Shown: piece by piece, positions 1-8,713 of the stretch
How the letters are laid out: each line of letters begins with the position of its first letter
Numbering within the stretch: the stretch's first letter is position 1
Assembly: GCF_014202905.1 (NCBI RefSeq)
Contig: NZ_JACHHY010000003.1
Coordinates: forward strand, 1-64,000
Length of the DNA stretch: 64,000 bases
Source of the DNA: Chitinivorax tropicus
Lineage (GTDB): Bacteria; Pseudomonadota; Gammaproteobacteria; Burkholderiales; SCOH01
Reading direction: 5' to 3'
Program-made: the position numbers and the translations under genes
The notes under the pieces: generated by a model
The model's database searches: none
What the model saw: only the letters and a program-made list of their open reading frames with translations
Told to the model about the DNA's origin: nothing

Positions 1-2
1 AA

Positions 3-1007
3 GGCCAAGCCGCCGACCCTTTGGCGGTGCAGAGCGGCTACGCCGGCCTGGGCACCGCCATGCTGTCGAGTATCGCGGTGGGGATGGAGATTCATGTCGC
101 CAACCTGACGATCCGCAACCCTGGCATCAATACGCTGAGGATGCGGGTGATGGGGGGAGTCGGTGGCGGCATCACCATTGCCTGCGGGGCGGTGGACGCC
201 TATTTTCTGTGGCGACAGGCGGAGAAGCTGGATAGGGAGGGGGATGAGGATGCGGTTGCGGCGACAAAGATGGCGTCCATATTTACAGGAGCATCAGCCT
301 TTTTCTTAGGAGGAGGTGCAATAGCAACAGCTTTTTTGGGGCTTATGGGACTTGGGTTAGTTGTAGTCATTGGTTTAGGTCTGGCCTTTGCTGTCGTTGC
401 ATTGATCAAAAGCTTCCAGGCCGCCGAAGCCACCGACACCGATCTGGAAAAATGGCTGGATCGCAGCCGCTTTGGCCTGCGGCTGCGCCCTGACAGCCGT
501 ACCTCCTTCCTGAACCTGCAAGAAGAAGTCACCGTCTTCCGTCAGGCCATATATGCGGTGGCCATACAATGCACTCCAACCACTACCGCAGCAACGCTGA
601 CGCTGGACTACATAATCACCGTGCCACTGTTCACCCGTCATTCGGCCATGCGGGTGGTGGTGTCCGGCAGCGACCTGCAAGGACTTCCACATGTACTGAA
701 AAGCAGCCTGTTCCGCATCGATGGAACCGAGCAGATCGAAACACTCGACCAGCCAGCCGTGGCCCGTCATCAAGCCAGCGGCCAGATCAAGCAGGGCCAG
801 CTGACCATTCAGGGCAATGTGATGGTGCGGCTACCGCCGGAAAGCGCCTTCCGTGACCCGCAGCGACCGGGCAGGATCTTGATCCGCGTGGGCAGCCAGG
901 CACAGGATGTCAGCCACATCCCGTATTTCGAACGCATCAATGTGAGCATCACCTACCAGCCAGACAAGCAGAGCTGGCCCGAACTGACGATTGAAAGCCA
1001 AGCATGA
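3..1007 (+). CDS. Membrane protein, 3' end; T6SS VasX/BTH_I2691-like effector candidate (partial)
   Basis: The reading frame is open to the left edge, so only the C-terminal 334 residues are visible and the true start lies outside. The visible part has a hydrophobic stretch near residues 45-65 and a long glycine/alanine-rich double membrane segment near 90-135. A soluble, beta-rich domain of about 190 residues follows. Membrane helices late in a large protein, with a DUF6708-like gene directly downstream, resemble type VI secretion pore-forming effectors of the VasX/BTH_I2691 group. That is inference from architecture and neighbour, since the N-terminal domains are missing. The stop overlaps the next start (ATGA), which suggests translational coupling. 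The helix-coding bases around 270-400 are AT-richer than their flanks. It could instead be an unrelated membrane protein. Confidence 0.5.
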   Translation, partial: GQAADPLAVQSGYAGLGTAMLSSIAVGMEIHVANLTIRNPGINTLRMRVMGGVGGGITIACGAVDAYFLWRQAEKLDREGDEDAVAATKMASIFTGASAFFLGGGAIATAFLGLMGLGLVVVIGLGLAFAVVALIKSFQAAEATDTDLEKWLDRSRFGLRLRPDSRTSFLNLQEEVTVFRQAIYAVAIQCTPTTTAATLTLDYIITVPLFTRHSAMRVVVSGSDLQGLPHVLKSSLFRIDGTEQIETLDQPAVARHQASGQIKQGQLTIQGNVMVRLPPESAFRDPQRPGRILIRVGSQAQDVSHIPYFERINVSITYQPDKQSWPELTIESQA

Positions 1008-2107
1008 GTCCAACCCAAGACAAAGCTGTCAACCCAGCCAACGCGATGGTGTTCCCCAAGAAACGAGCGAATCCACTCTCTTTATCCGGGAGACGGCAGA
1101 TCACCCAGACTGCGGATGCCCAGCCGAAGCTCGATCAGGGGCTGATCCTGCGGATGGATTCGGAGGTGATGGTGATGGAGGTGAATGTGCAAGGGGGATT
1201 GAGTGCTAGTTTTATTCTTGTTTTTCTATTGCTTGTAGCCATTTTCAGCGCACCTTTTATTCTTCCAGAATGGATAAAACTTATTCTGAATAGCACAAGT
1301 ATTTTCGATCAAGCTGCTTTAGGTGTTGCATTGGCAGCTCCAGGTTTCATTTTCTTTCTATTCTATAAAACCACCATTTCCCCCGCCCCGAGCCCGATCA
1401 TTTTCAATCGTAAACAGGGCATGATCTACGGCTCGCACAATGGCCGTCCACAGTGGCTGGAATGGAAGAAAGTCCGCCCATACCTGTCAGAAGCGGCGGT
1501 CACTGGCGGTGCCTATGGCGGTACGCACCATAATGCGCAGCTGGTCTTGGTGGAGTGGGATGAGCAACTGGCGGAGCAGGAGATATTCAAGAAAGCCAAT
1601 GGTCTGCTGGTGTCCAGCTCGATTGTCTACGGCTGGAAAACCTGCTACGAGTTATGGGAATTCATCCGCTGCTATATGGAAGGCCAAGCAGAAGCGCTGC
1701 CAGAGGTGGAAGTGAGCCCGACCGATGAGTCACGCCTGACCACCCTGATGCTGGACGATGGCCCGTTCTGGGAATTCACTGAACGACAAGGGCTGATACA
1801 GCAGCTGCGCGATCGGCAAGGCAAGCCACGGTTTGGTTTGGGCCTATCTTGCCTGCTTGTTTTCATGGCACCGGGGGTCATCTTCAACCTGCTGCGCAGC
1901 CTGTTGCGCCCACGGGTCAAGCTGCCCGCTGAATGGCTACCCCCCGCCGACCCAACCCAGCCCAGCCTTTTCAAAGTACGCCAGCCCGATGCGCAGGACA
2001 AGGTGCTACGGGCCAAGGCTGCCCGCTATATTGCATGCTGGCAGCTTGGCTGCGTCGGTCTGGGTATCGCGATCTGGATCAAGGTGATTCACCTGATTGC
2101 GTTTTGA
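1004..2107 (+). CDS. DUF6708-like membrane protein, putative immunity partner
   Basis: A 367-residue protein whose ATG overlaps the upstream stop by 4 bases. Hydrophobic segments lie near residues 67-86, 98-120, 278-296 and 343-365, giving a two-pair membrane layout around a central soluble domain. That domain includes a phrase FNRKQGMIYGSHNGRP, followed by WLEWKKVRPYL and a later WEFIRCYMEG. An 'FNR..' strand followed by a tryptophan-rich 'W..VR.YL' and a 'WEFIR.YME' helix is what I recall of DUF6708 proteins, which commonly sit next to type VI effectors. Function as an immunity protein is inferred from this pairing and the membrane location, not shown. Bases 1200-1380, coding for the first helices, are markedly AT-rich compared with the flanks. 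Confidence 0.55.
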   Translation: MSPTQDKAVNPANAMVFPKKRANPLSLSGRRQITQTADAQPKLDQGLILRMDSEVMVMEVNVQGGLSASFILVFLLLVAIFSAPFILPEWIKLILNSTSIFDQAALGVALAAPGFIFFLFYKTTISPAPSPIIFNRKQGMIYGSHNGRPQWLEWKKVRPYLSEAAVTGGAYGGTHHNAQLVLVEWDEQLAEQEIFKKANGLLVSSSIVYGWKTCYELWEFIRCYMEGQAEALPEVEVSPTDESRLTTLMLDDGPFWEFTERQGLIQQLRDRQGKPRFGLGLSCLLVFMAPGVIFNLLRSLLRPRVKLPAEWLPPADPTQPSLFKVRQPDAQDKVLRAKAARYIACWQLGCVGLGIAIWIKVIHLIAF

Positions 2108-2447
2108 TGGCTGGTGCAAAACGATGGTTCATCGCTGGCTCAAAGGCAGCAGCAGTCCAACGCTCAGCGCCAGCCTGAAAATCGCAGCCCATACAGGATT
2201 CGCACTGCCTACCTCATTGGCTGGCTTTTTTGGTATTTCAAGCCTGAAAATACGAGTGCCGGTTTCTCATCGATAACACGGTTTTCAAATAAAGCATAAT
2301 GTGTCGCAAACAACACTTTATGTTTAACAGCACATACATGTATAAGTTGGCACAACCATGGTAGGGCAAAAAAGCCTACGATTGGATAACAGGTCTTTAA
2401 TATGGTGCTGTAGCAGGCATTCGCGTTAATCAGCAGGAAAAATCAGC
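2108..2447. other. Intergenic region before nudC
   Basis: No convincing gene is present. An imperfect hairpin sits near 2361-2379 (GTAGGGC, an A6 loop, GCCTAC) without a T tract. The phrase AGCCTGAAAAT occurs twice, near 2173 and 2240. The last 20 bases carry the nudC ribosome-binding region (GCAGGAAAAATC). No clear sigma-70 promoter was recognised. Confidence 0.4.
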
Positions 2448-3272
2448 ATGCAACGATTTGAATTGGGGTTTGACCGGCAGGAAGACATTCCACCTCACGC
2501 TATCATATTCGCTTTTCATCAGAACAAAATCGTGCTGTCAGCCGACCAGCCGCTGGATGGGGTGCAGTGGGCGGCCAGCCAGTTGATGCATCAAGCGGGT
2601 AGTGTGCATTGGATTGGACGGGCTGATGATCGTCGGCCTTGTATTGCGCTACGTGTCGAGGCAGAAACCCTGCCTGAGCACCTGTGCACCATTGGGCTGC
2701 GTGCGGCATTGTTGAATTGGTCGCCAGCCATGATTGAAGCGGTCAGCCGTGCTGCGCAGCTATTGGAATGGGATCGCACCCATCGTTTTTGCGGTGTCTG
2801 TGGCGCGGCCACTCAGCCCAAAGGCAGCGAGCATGCCAAACAATGCCCTGGCTGTGGGCATGTGGCCTACCCACGGCTGTCCCCCGCCATCATGGTGCTG
2901 ATCAGACGTGGGCGTGAGGTCCTGCTGGCGCGTTCGCCTGGCTTCACCCCAGGTGCCTATAGTGCGCTGGCCGGGTTTGTCGAGCCGGGGGAAAGCCTCG
3001 AAGCGGCGGTTCATCGTGAGGTGAAGGAGGAGGTCGGTGTCTCGGTCACCAATCTACGATATTTCGGTAGCCAGAGCTGGCCATTTCCCCACTCGATGAT
3101 GATTGCCTTTGTGGCTGACTATGCTGGTGGCGAGTTGGCGCCTGATGGGGTGGAGATTGAAGATGCTGGATTCTACCCGCCGGAGTCTTTGCCAGGGCTG
3201 CCATACAAACTCAGCATTGCCCGCCACTTGATCGAGTCGGTGATAGGAGAGTGTTCGGCTTTACCCACATGA
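2448..3272 (+). CDS. nudC: NAD+ diphosphatase / NAD-capped RNA decapping Nudix hydrolase NudC
   Basis: NudC hydrolyses NAD(H) to NMN(H) and AMP and removes NAD caps from RNA 5' ends. The 274-residue protein has the expected order. First comes a variable N-terminal domain. A four-cysteine zinc site follows (CGVCG near residues 115-119 and CPGCG near 134-138). The Nudix box GFVEPGESLEAAVHREVKEE lies near residues 182-201, with the catalytic glutamates in REVKEE. The family signature follows as SQSWPFPHSMM, where most members read SQPWPFP. Length matches the family (about 257-280). The gene is monocistronic by spacing, with 250 non-coding bases downstream. Confidence 0.95.
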   Translation: MQRFELGFDRQEDIPPHAIIFAFHQNKIVLSADQPLDGVQWAASQLMHQAGSVHWIGRADDRRPCIALRVEAETLPEHLCTIGLRAALLNWSPAMIEAVSRAAQLLEWDRTHRFCGVCGAATQPKGSEHAKQCPGCGHVAYPRLSPAIMVLIRRGREVLLARSPGFTPGAYSALAGFVEPGESLEAAVHREVKEEVGVSVTNLRYFGSQSWPFPHSMMIAFVADYAGGELAPDGVEIEDAGFYPPESLPGLPYKLSIARHLIESVIGECSALPT

Positions 3273-3522
3273 TGGCCCTGTGCTCGACGAGCAGGTGATC
3301 AGACAGGCAAGCCATGGAGGTATGCCGCTGAAGGTCTGTTGGTGACCTGACGTGAGCGGGTGGGGTGTCCCGGCCTGCCCGACTTGGGCTGATGGCAGGC
3401 GCATTCCATGTTGGGGGCAGAATAGACCCGCTTTCGTGCGGTCAACAACCCTACCGCATGCTGCCGATTGCTTCAGCTTGCCTGCGGCTTGGTTTTTGAC
3501 GAACTCATCCATACATAATGAT

Positions 3523-3916
3523 ATGACTTGTATTTTCTGCGAAATCGTAGCAAGTCATGCACCTTGTCATCGCATTTGGGACGGCGAAGCGCATTTTTTT
3601 GACGATTGATCCGAATACACCGTGCGCTACGGTGGCCATCTCCACATGTCATTTGTCGAGTTATGTCTTTGCGCAAAGTGATGAGGTGCTGAGTCAACTG
3701 ACGCTGGCCGCCAAGCAGGCCGAGTTGTTGTCGGATAAAGCACTGGCAGGCGTAGCAAGGATTGGAATGGTGTTCGAGGGGGATGAGATCAACCACCTGC
3801 ATAGTAAGCTGTTGCCGATGCACGGTGCCGATTCAACCTTCAACCAGATTGACCTGATCTATGAGTCCTTCATCACTCGCTACGAGGGGTATTTGTCCAC
3901 CTATGATTGGGGCTGA
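3523..3916 (+). pseudogene. HIT-family hydrolase, broken by one extra T in a T7 run
   Basis: Reading from ATG 3523 gives MTCIFCEIVASHAPCHRIWD, the normal start of a HIT (histidine triad) nucleotide hydrolase, but that frame stops at 3607-3609. The rest of the protein, from LTIDPNT through YVFAQSDEV and the active-site region EINHLHSKLLPMHG, continues in the +1 frame up to 3916. The switch falls in seven consecutive T at 3594-3600. With six T the sequence would read through as GEAHFLTIDPNT, giving about 130 residues, normal for the family. The gene is therefore either a recent one-base pseudogene, a slippage-regulated gene, or an assembly error in a homopolymer. Both parts look well conserved, which argues for a recent event or an artefact. 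Confidence 0.8.
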
Positions 3917-3994
3917 TCGGATGGTGGCGGATTGGCGGCATTGGCAGCTCATATCTGATCATGCGACCGGTACAGAGGGTGTGACACCTTTCCA

Positions 3995-4561
3995 TCAGCC
4001 CCGTCTGTTATGAGACAACACCACGACGTAACGGCATGGCTGGTCATCCTGGTTGCGATAGCAGCAATCGCTGGGTGGGCCCAGGCGTAGGCAATCACCG
4101 ATGTGGAGTTGATGGGCGATTGGCCCCTCTTCGAACGTCAGCCTCCCCTCCAGCACCCAGATCAGTCGGGCGCTGAAGGTGTAAGCCGATGCGGGGTAGG
4201 CTACGCTGGCGCCTGCGGGCAGCGTCACCTCAACCAGCTCTAGCGGGCCTTCATCCGCAGGCCACACTTGCTGCCGCAGATAGCCGGTTTCCGGGTCTTG
4301 CCAGACATCCTGCTCGCTTTGCCGCCTGACTTGGTTCAATCCGGCCTCTGCTCTGGCCAATAGCGTAGAGAGGGACAGCCCCAGACCGCCCGAAAGGCGC
4401 CCCAGCACAGTAGCTGTGGGGCTTGCCTCACCACGCTCGATCTTGCTGATGGTGGCTTTCGAAACACCTGCCCGCTCTGCCAGATCGCTGAGCGACCAGC
4501 CTCTTGCCTCTCGTTCACAGCGAATCCGTTGCGCAATGTGGGGCGCAATGTCGTCAATCAT
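3995..4561 (-). CDS. XRE-family regulator with C-terminal cupin domain
   Basis: A 188-residue transcription factor. The N-terminal helix-turn-helix (about residues 8-62) reads RGWSLSDLAERAGVSKATIS followed by KIERGEASPT. A C-terminal cupin sensor domain occupies about residues 105-185, with VTLPAGASVAYPAS and an IWVLEGRLTFEEG strand. Such proteins usually bind a small ligand in the cupin and repress a neighbouring metabolic or resistance gene. The ATG at 4561 is used because translation then begins just before the first helix; longer in-frame starts would run through the divergent promoter. It is divergent from the acetyltransferase at 4620 with only 58 bases between, so control of that gene and of itself is likely. 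The ligand is unknown. Confidence 0.85.
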   Translation of the reverse strand: MIDDIAPHIAQRIRCEREARGWSLSDLAERAGVSKATISKIERGEASPTATVLGRLSGGLGLSLSTLLARAEAGLNQVRRQSEQDVWQDPETGYLRQQVWPADEGPLELVEVTLPAGASVAYPASAYTFSARLIWVLEGRLTFEEGPIAHQLHIGDCLRLGPPSDCCYRNQDDQPCRYVVVLSHNRRG

Positions 4562-4563
4562 TA

Positions 4564-4591
4564 TTGACAATCGTCTATAAAAATTTATGAT
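4564..4591 (+). promoter_or_regulatory. Sigma-70 promoter of the acetyltransferase gene
   Basis: TTGACA at 4564-4569 and TATGAT at 4586-4591 are separated by 16 bases, a near-consensus promoter reading toward the gene at 4620. It starts 3 bases upstream of the divergent XRE-cupin start codon, so a repressor bound here would act on both genes. RBS GAAGGA follows at about 4608. Confidence 0.7.
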
Positions 4592-4619
4592 ACAGCGAGT
4601 ATAAACGAAGGAATGCTCC

Positions 4620-5117
4620 ATGCAAATCCGCCCCGCAATACCAGAAGATGTCGCGGCCATCCTGGCCATTCACAATGAGGTGGTGCGCAATACCACCGCG
4701 ATCTACGAGGACGAGCCCTCCACCTTGATCGAGCGTCAAAGTTGGTTTCAGACCCGGACAGCACAAGGCTACCCGGTGATTGTCGCTGTGGAGGCGGGCG
4801 AGGTGCTGGGCTACGCAACTTTTGGCGAATGGCGGGCGCGGGTAGGTTATCGGTTTACAGTCGAGCATTCAGTACATGTGCGGGACGACCAACGGGGCAA
4901 AGGGGTGGGTGGGCAGTTGCTGTCCGCGCTGCTGCCACTGGCGCGCGCAATGGGTAAACATGTGATGATCGGTGCGGTCGATGCGGACAACACCGGCTCG
5001 ATCCGCTTTCACGAGCGGCTGGGTTTCAAGGTGACCGGGCGTTGTGAGCAGGTAGGCTATAAATTTGGCCGCTGGCTGGATGTGGTGTGGGTGCAGATCA
5101 CACTGGATACGCAATGA
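4620..5117 (+). CDS. GNAT N-acetyltransferase, phosphinothricin/methionine sulfoximine type (Pat/MnaT family)
   Basis: This 165-residue enzyme transfers acetyl from acetyl-CoA to an amino group. MQIRPAIPEDVAAILAIHNE opens the family, and YEDEP near residue 30 and WFQTR near residue 42 are typical of the phosphinothricin/MnaT branch. The acetyl-CoA loop DDQRGKGVGGQLL (about residues 86-98) fits the Q/R-x-x-G-x-G/A rule. NTGSIRFHERLGF (about 123-135) is the usual late motif. Close relatives act on methionine sulfoximine, methionine sulfone or L-phosphinothricin; the actual substrate here is unknown. The gene is divergent from an XRE-cupin regulator, which probably controls it, and has a strong predicted promoter. 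Confidence 0.88.
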   Translation: MQIRPAIPEDVAAILAIHNEVVRNTTAIYEDEPSTLIERQSWFQTRTAQGYPVIVAVEAGEVLGYATFGEWRARVGYRFTVEHSVHVRDDQRGKGVGGQLLSALLPLARAMGKHVMIGAVDADNTGSIRFHERLGFKVTGRCEQVGYKFGRWLDVVWVQITLDTQ

Positions 5118-5192
5118 GCTGATCAGCCGCTTGTGGCCATGGTAGTTGATGGCAGGCCGCCCGGGTCACGGCCCGCAACGGCTCTAGTAGCC

Positions 5193-5216
5193 GGCCCGGA
5201 TCAAGATGTCCGGGCC
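5193..5216. terminator. Convergent stem-loop between acetyltransferase and DUF2939 genes
   Basis: GGCCCGGA at 5193-5200 and TCCGGGCC at 5209-5216 form a perfect 8-bp stem with an 8-base loop in the 127-base gap between two convergent genes. There is no T tract, so it would be a weak or factor-assisted terminator in both directions. Confidence 0.5.
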
Positions 5217-5244
5217 TGGAAAATCAAGGCAATTGGGCTATTGC

Positions 5245-5790
5245 TCAATTGATCTTGGGCAGTATGATATCTGTTATCTTCCAGCTCAGGCCACTTCGGC
5301 TCAGGATGAATTTGAGCTGATCTCCATTGTCCGACTGTTTTACCACTTCAAATTTATCAAGTGATTTGTATGACATGGATGCCTGAGAGAACAGACTCTT
5401 GCTTTCCTGCTTTGGCTGATTGCCCTGTTGATTCTCTGATGTGTCTGTACTGACTTTTTGTAAGAATTTCTGGCCAGAAATCAATTTTGAGATGCCAGCA
5501 GGGGAGACATAGCTCTCCACCAGTGTATCCACCATCGCACCAGCCAGTGCCATGCCCAGCTCCGAAAACAGATTGTCTTTCAGATTATTTTCTTGAAGTG
5601 TATTGGAAATATTCTGATTGATTTGGCTTTTGATACTCTGACGGACGCTCGGGAAGTCGATGTGTGATGAAAGGGCTTCCGCATCTTTCTTGTGGGCCGC
5701 ATCGCTGATCTGATAGACCGCGATGTAAGGCGTTGCGATGGCATAAGCAACCAGCGATCCGGCGATACCCAAAGCAATAATTTTTTTCAT
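5245..5790 (-). CDS. DUF2939 domain protein, envelope-anchored
   Basis: A 181-residue protein of unknown function. It opens with MKKIIALGIAGSLVAYAIA, a single hydrophobic segment (signal anchor or uncleaved signal). The DUF2939 phrase follows: PYIAVYQISDAAHKKDAEAL then HIDFPSVRQSIKSQI. A central low-complexity Q/S/K linker near residues 120-140 separates this from a C-terminal beta-rich part ending in WKITDIILP. Family members are small periplasmic-side proteins in proteobacteria with no assigned role. The start at 5790 is preferred because it begins exactly at the signal segment. Base composition is more AT-rich than in neighbouring genes. Confidence 0.75.
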   Translation of the reverse strand: MKKIIALGIAGSLVAYAIATPYIAVYQISDAAHKKDAEALSSHIDFPSVRQSIKSQINQNISNTLQENNLKDNLFSELGMALAGAMVDTLVESYVSPAGISKLISGQKFLQKVSTDTSENQQGNQPKQESKSLFSQASMSYKSLDKFEVVKQSDNGDQLKFILSRSGLSWKITDIILPKIN

Positions 5791-6195
5791 TCTCGTGTCC
5801 GTTGTGTTGATTGTTATAAATAAAGCGATTATATCTGCCAACTGCAATGTGATGATACGTGCCTCAGATCATTCCATCGGACATGATTCATATGTCTTTT
5901 GGATTTTCTATATGAATACGGATACGTATCGGGCTGATGTTAGTAGGCGACTAATTAACGTAAAGTGAATGATGTGCGAGATACGTTCCAGCGATATGGA
6001 ACACGCAAATTGAAAGCGCTGGGGGTTTTTGAATAAACGCCCGCTGCATATGAAATGCGGCTGGGTAAGACGTTGATATGTGGGTAACTGAATTCTGTGG
6101 TGTGGCCTACCTGCCATGTCCATCTGACGTGAAGAGGCATTTGGAGGTTTACAGAGGCCCTGCATAGAGCAAGGCCTCGTCCACCAATCTTTGCC
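5791..6195. other. Intergenic region between DUF2939 gene and ilvA
   Basis: No supportable gene. The region is AT-rich and contains the 10-bp palindrome GATACGTATC at 5921-5930, part of a longer ATACGGATACGTATCG stretch. ilvA ends at 6196 on the minus strand and no obvious terminator is seen for it here. Confidence 0.4.
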
Positions 6196-7707
6196 TCAGA
6201 CCAGGAACAGTCGGTAGGCGGGGTTGTCGGTTTCCTCGGCCCAGACATAACCGAGTTTGGCCAGGAATTGGTTGAATTCCTGTTCCTCAGCGGGGGGGAC
6301 CTGAATGCCGACCAGTACCCTGCCATAGTCCGCGCCGTGGTGGCGGTAATGGAACAGGCTGATGTTCCAGTCATGGTTCATGCTGTCCAAAAAACGGGTC
6401 AATGCACCGGGCCGCTCTGGGAATTCAAAACTGATCAGCCGCTCGTGCTTGGCATCGGGCGCACGGCCTCCGATCAAGTTGCGGATGTGCACTTTAGCCA
6501 GCTCATTCTCCGTCAAGTCCAAAGCGGTCAGGCCATGCTCCCGTAGCTGTTGCACGATGGCCGTGGCCTCGCTGCGGTGGCTGACCTGCAAACCAACGAA
6601 TACATGAGCCTGATCGGCGCTGGCGTAGCGGTAATTGAATTCAGTGACGAAGCGCCCACCAAGGAATTCGCACATGTGTCGGAAGCTACCAGGTCGCTCG
6701 GGCAGATTGACCGCCAGCATGACTTCACGCTGCTCTCCCACCTCTGCTCGTTCAGCCACATGCCGCAGGCTGTCGAAATTCATGTTGGCACCGGATGTGA
6801 TGGCCACCAGGCGCTGGTTATGGGCATTTTCGCGGGCCACCCAGCGTTTGAGACCTGCCAGGGCCAACGCGCCAGAGGGCTCCAGAATGGAGCGGGTGTC
6901 CTCGAACACATCTTTGATGGCCGCACAGATTTCATCCGTATCAACACGGATGATTTCATCGAGATAGCGTTGGCAGAGTTGGAAGGTTTCCGCCCCGACC
7001 AGCTTGACCGCAACGCCATCGGCAAACAGACCGACCTGTGGCAAGGTGACCCGCTCGCCAGCTTGCAGTGATTGGTACATGGCATCGGAATCGAAGGGTT
7101 CGACGCCGATGACCCGGATATCGGGCCGCAACCGTTTGACATAGGCGCCGACGCCTGCCGCCAAGCCACCGCCGCCAATCGGGACAAAAATGGCGGCAAT
7201 CGGTTTCGATTCCTGCCGTAAAATCTCCATGGCCACCGTGCCTTGGCCTGCGATCACATCTGGGTCATCAAATGGATGCACCATGGTGGCGCCTTCTTGC
7301 TCCACGATGGAAAGCGCGTGGCGATAGGCGTCATCATAGCTGTCACCGTGCAATACGGCGTTGCCGCCACGGGCAGTCACCGCATCGACTTTGATGCGGG
7401 GCGTTGTGGCGGGCATGACGATGGTGGCTTTTACTCCCAGCTTTTGCGCAGAAAAAGCGACCCCTTGCGCATGATTCCCTGCCGAGGCTGTGACGACGCC
7501 TCTTGCCAGTTCAGCTTCTGACAAGGAGGCCATTTTGTTGTAAGCCCCCCGCAATTTGAATGAGAACACTGGCTGAATGTCCTCACGCTTCAATAACACT
7601 GTGTTGCCAATGCGCTTGCTCAGGCTGGGCGCGGCATCCAAGGGGGTTTCAATGGCGGCGTCGTAGACGCGGGCGGTCAGAATGCGTTCAAGGTAATCTT
7701 GTTTCAT
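6196..7707 (-). CDS. ilvA: Biosynthetic threonine ammonia-lyase (threonine deaminase)
   Basis: IlvA deaminates L-threonine to 2-oxobutanoate, the first committed step of isoleucine synthesis. The 503-residue length matches the allosteric biosynthetic enzyme, not the shorter catabolic form. The pyridoxal-phosphate lysine lies in SFKLRGAYNKM (about residue 55), and the phosphate-binding loop is PIGGGGLAAGV (about 187). Two ACT-like regulatory domains occupy about residues 325-503 (PERPGSFRHMCEFLGG and PERPGALTRFLDSM mark their starts), where isoleucine and valine act in characterised homologues. The ATG at 7707 begins directly at MKQDYLERIL, the normal family start. The gene is divergent from rpiA. 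ilvD, a later step of the same pathway, lies at 24 kb in this window. Confidence 0.95.
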   Translation of the reverse strand: MKQDYLERILTARVYDAAIETPLDAAPSLSKRIGNTVLLKREDIQPVFSFKLRGAYNKMASLSEAELARGVVTASAGNHAQGVAFSAQKLGVKATIVMPATTPRIKVDAVTARGGNAVLHGDSYDDAYRHALSIVEQEGATMVHPFDDPDVIAGQGTVAMEILRQESKPIAAIFVPIGGGGLAAGVGAYVKRLRPDIRVIGVEPFDSDAMYQSLQAGERVTLPQVGLFADGVAVKLVGAETFQLCQRYLDEIIRVDTDEICAAIKDVFEDTRSILEPSGALALAGLKRWVARENAHNQRLVAITSGANMNFDSLRHVAERAEVGEQREVMLAVNLPERPGSFRHMCEFLGGRFVTEFNYRYASADQAHVFVGLQVSHRSEATAIVQQLREHGLTALDLTENELAKVHIRNLIGGRAPDAKHERLISFEFPERPGALTRFLDSMNHDWNISLFHYRHHGADYGRVLVGIQVPPAEEQEFNQFLAKLGYVWAEETDNPAYRLFLV

Positions 7708-7989
7708 GTCACTGATTTTGCGTGCTGTTGAGCAGACAAGCGTAACAGATGGTTGGCATGGCGACCAGCGAGGGCTGGGTGCAGATGCCTGGTGAAGATG
7801 TGGTGGGGGCGGCGGCACTGGGTCAACACAGAATTCCAGATGTGGGTTTTCGCATACCTGAAAATGCTGCTTGATGCCAGACTTGGCCTGCATAACCTTG
7901 TTACTTGCCACTGAATCGAACAGATGGGTTATTGTGTAATCGCCTTAGCAGAGGCTATGCTTGGAACTGGATCAACTGGGATGATGGGT

Positions 7990-8646
7990 ATGACGCAAGA
8001 CGAAATGAAGCGAGCGGTGGCGAAAGCTGCGGTTGAATATGTGTCTGATGATTGCATCGTTGGGGTGGGAACCGGATCGACGGCCAATTTCTTCATTGAT
8101 GAATTGGCGCTGATCAAACATCGTATCGACGGCGCCGTTGCCAGCTCAGAAGCTAGCGCACAGCGCCTGAAATCGCATGGTATCCGGGTGCTGGATTTGA
8201 ATGTCGTCGATGAACTGCCGGTCTATGTCGATGGTGCCGATGAAATCAATCGCCAACTACACATGATCAAAGGCGGTGGCGCAGCACTGACTCGTGAAAA
8301 GATTGTCGCTGCCGTAGCCAAACAGTTCATCTGTATTGCCGACCAAAGCAAGTTGGTGGATGTGCTGGGTCGGTTTCCTTTGCCGATCGAAGTCATTCCC
8401 ATGGCGCGCAGCCATGTCGCCCGTGAAATCGTCAAGTTGGGCGGGCACCCTGCCTTGCGTGAGGGGGTGGTGACGGACAACGGCAATGTGATCATCGATG
8501 TCCATGGATTGCAGATTGCTCAACCCGTTGAGTTTGAGCGTACTTTGAACCAGATCGTTGGCGTAGTAACCAACGGCTTGTTTGCTGAGCGGCGGGCGGA
8601 TGTGCTGCTGCTTGGCAAGCCTGATGGTGTGCAGACGATCACCTGA
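7990..8646 (+). CDS. rpiA: Ribose-5-phosphate isomerase A
   Basis: RpiA interconverts ribose 5-phosphate and ribulose 5-phosphate in the pentose phosphate pathway. The 218-residue product shows the phosphate-binding loop [15 protein letters not shown] (about residues 25-39), the catalytic region [20 protein letters not shown] (about 79-98) and LTREKIVA with the conserved lysine. Several upstream in-frame ATGs exist (7924, 7981, 7984). The start at 7990 ([11 protein letters not shown]) gives the usual family length and N-terminus. It is divergent from ilvA, and phoU follows after 67 bases on the same strand. Confidence 0.93.
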   Translation: MTQDEMKRAVAKAAVEYVSDDCIVGVGTGSTANFFIDELALIKHRIDGAVASSEASAQRLKSHGIRVLDLNVVDELPVYVDGADEINRQLHMIKGGGAALTREKIVAAVAKQFICIADQSKLVDVLGRFPLPIEVIPMARSHVAREIVKLGGHPALREGVVTDNGNVIIDVHGLQIAQPVEFERTLNQIVGVVTNGLFAERRADVLLLGKPDGVQTIT

Positions 8647-8713
8647 GCAACATAACTGTCACAATCGACTGCTATTGTCGTCCGATTGTGAAGCGCCGCA
8701 GGAGAAAGCAGCA

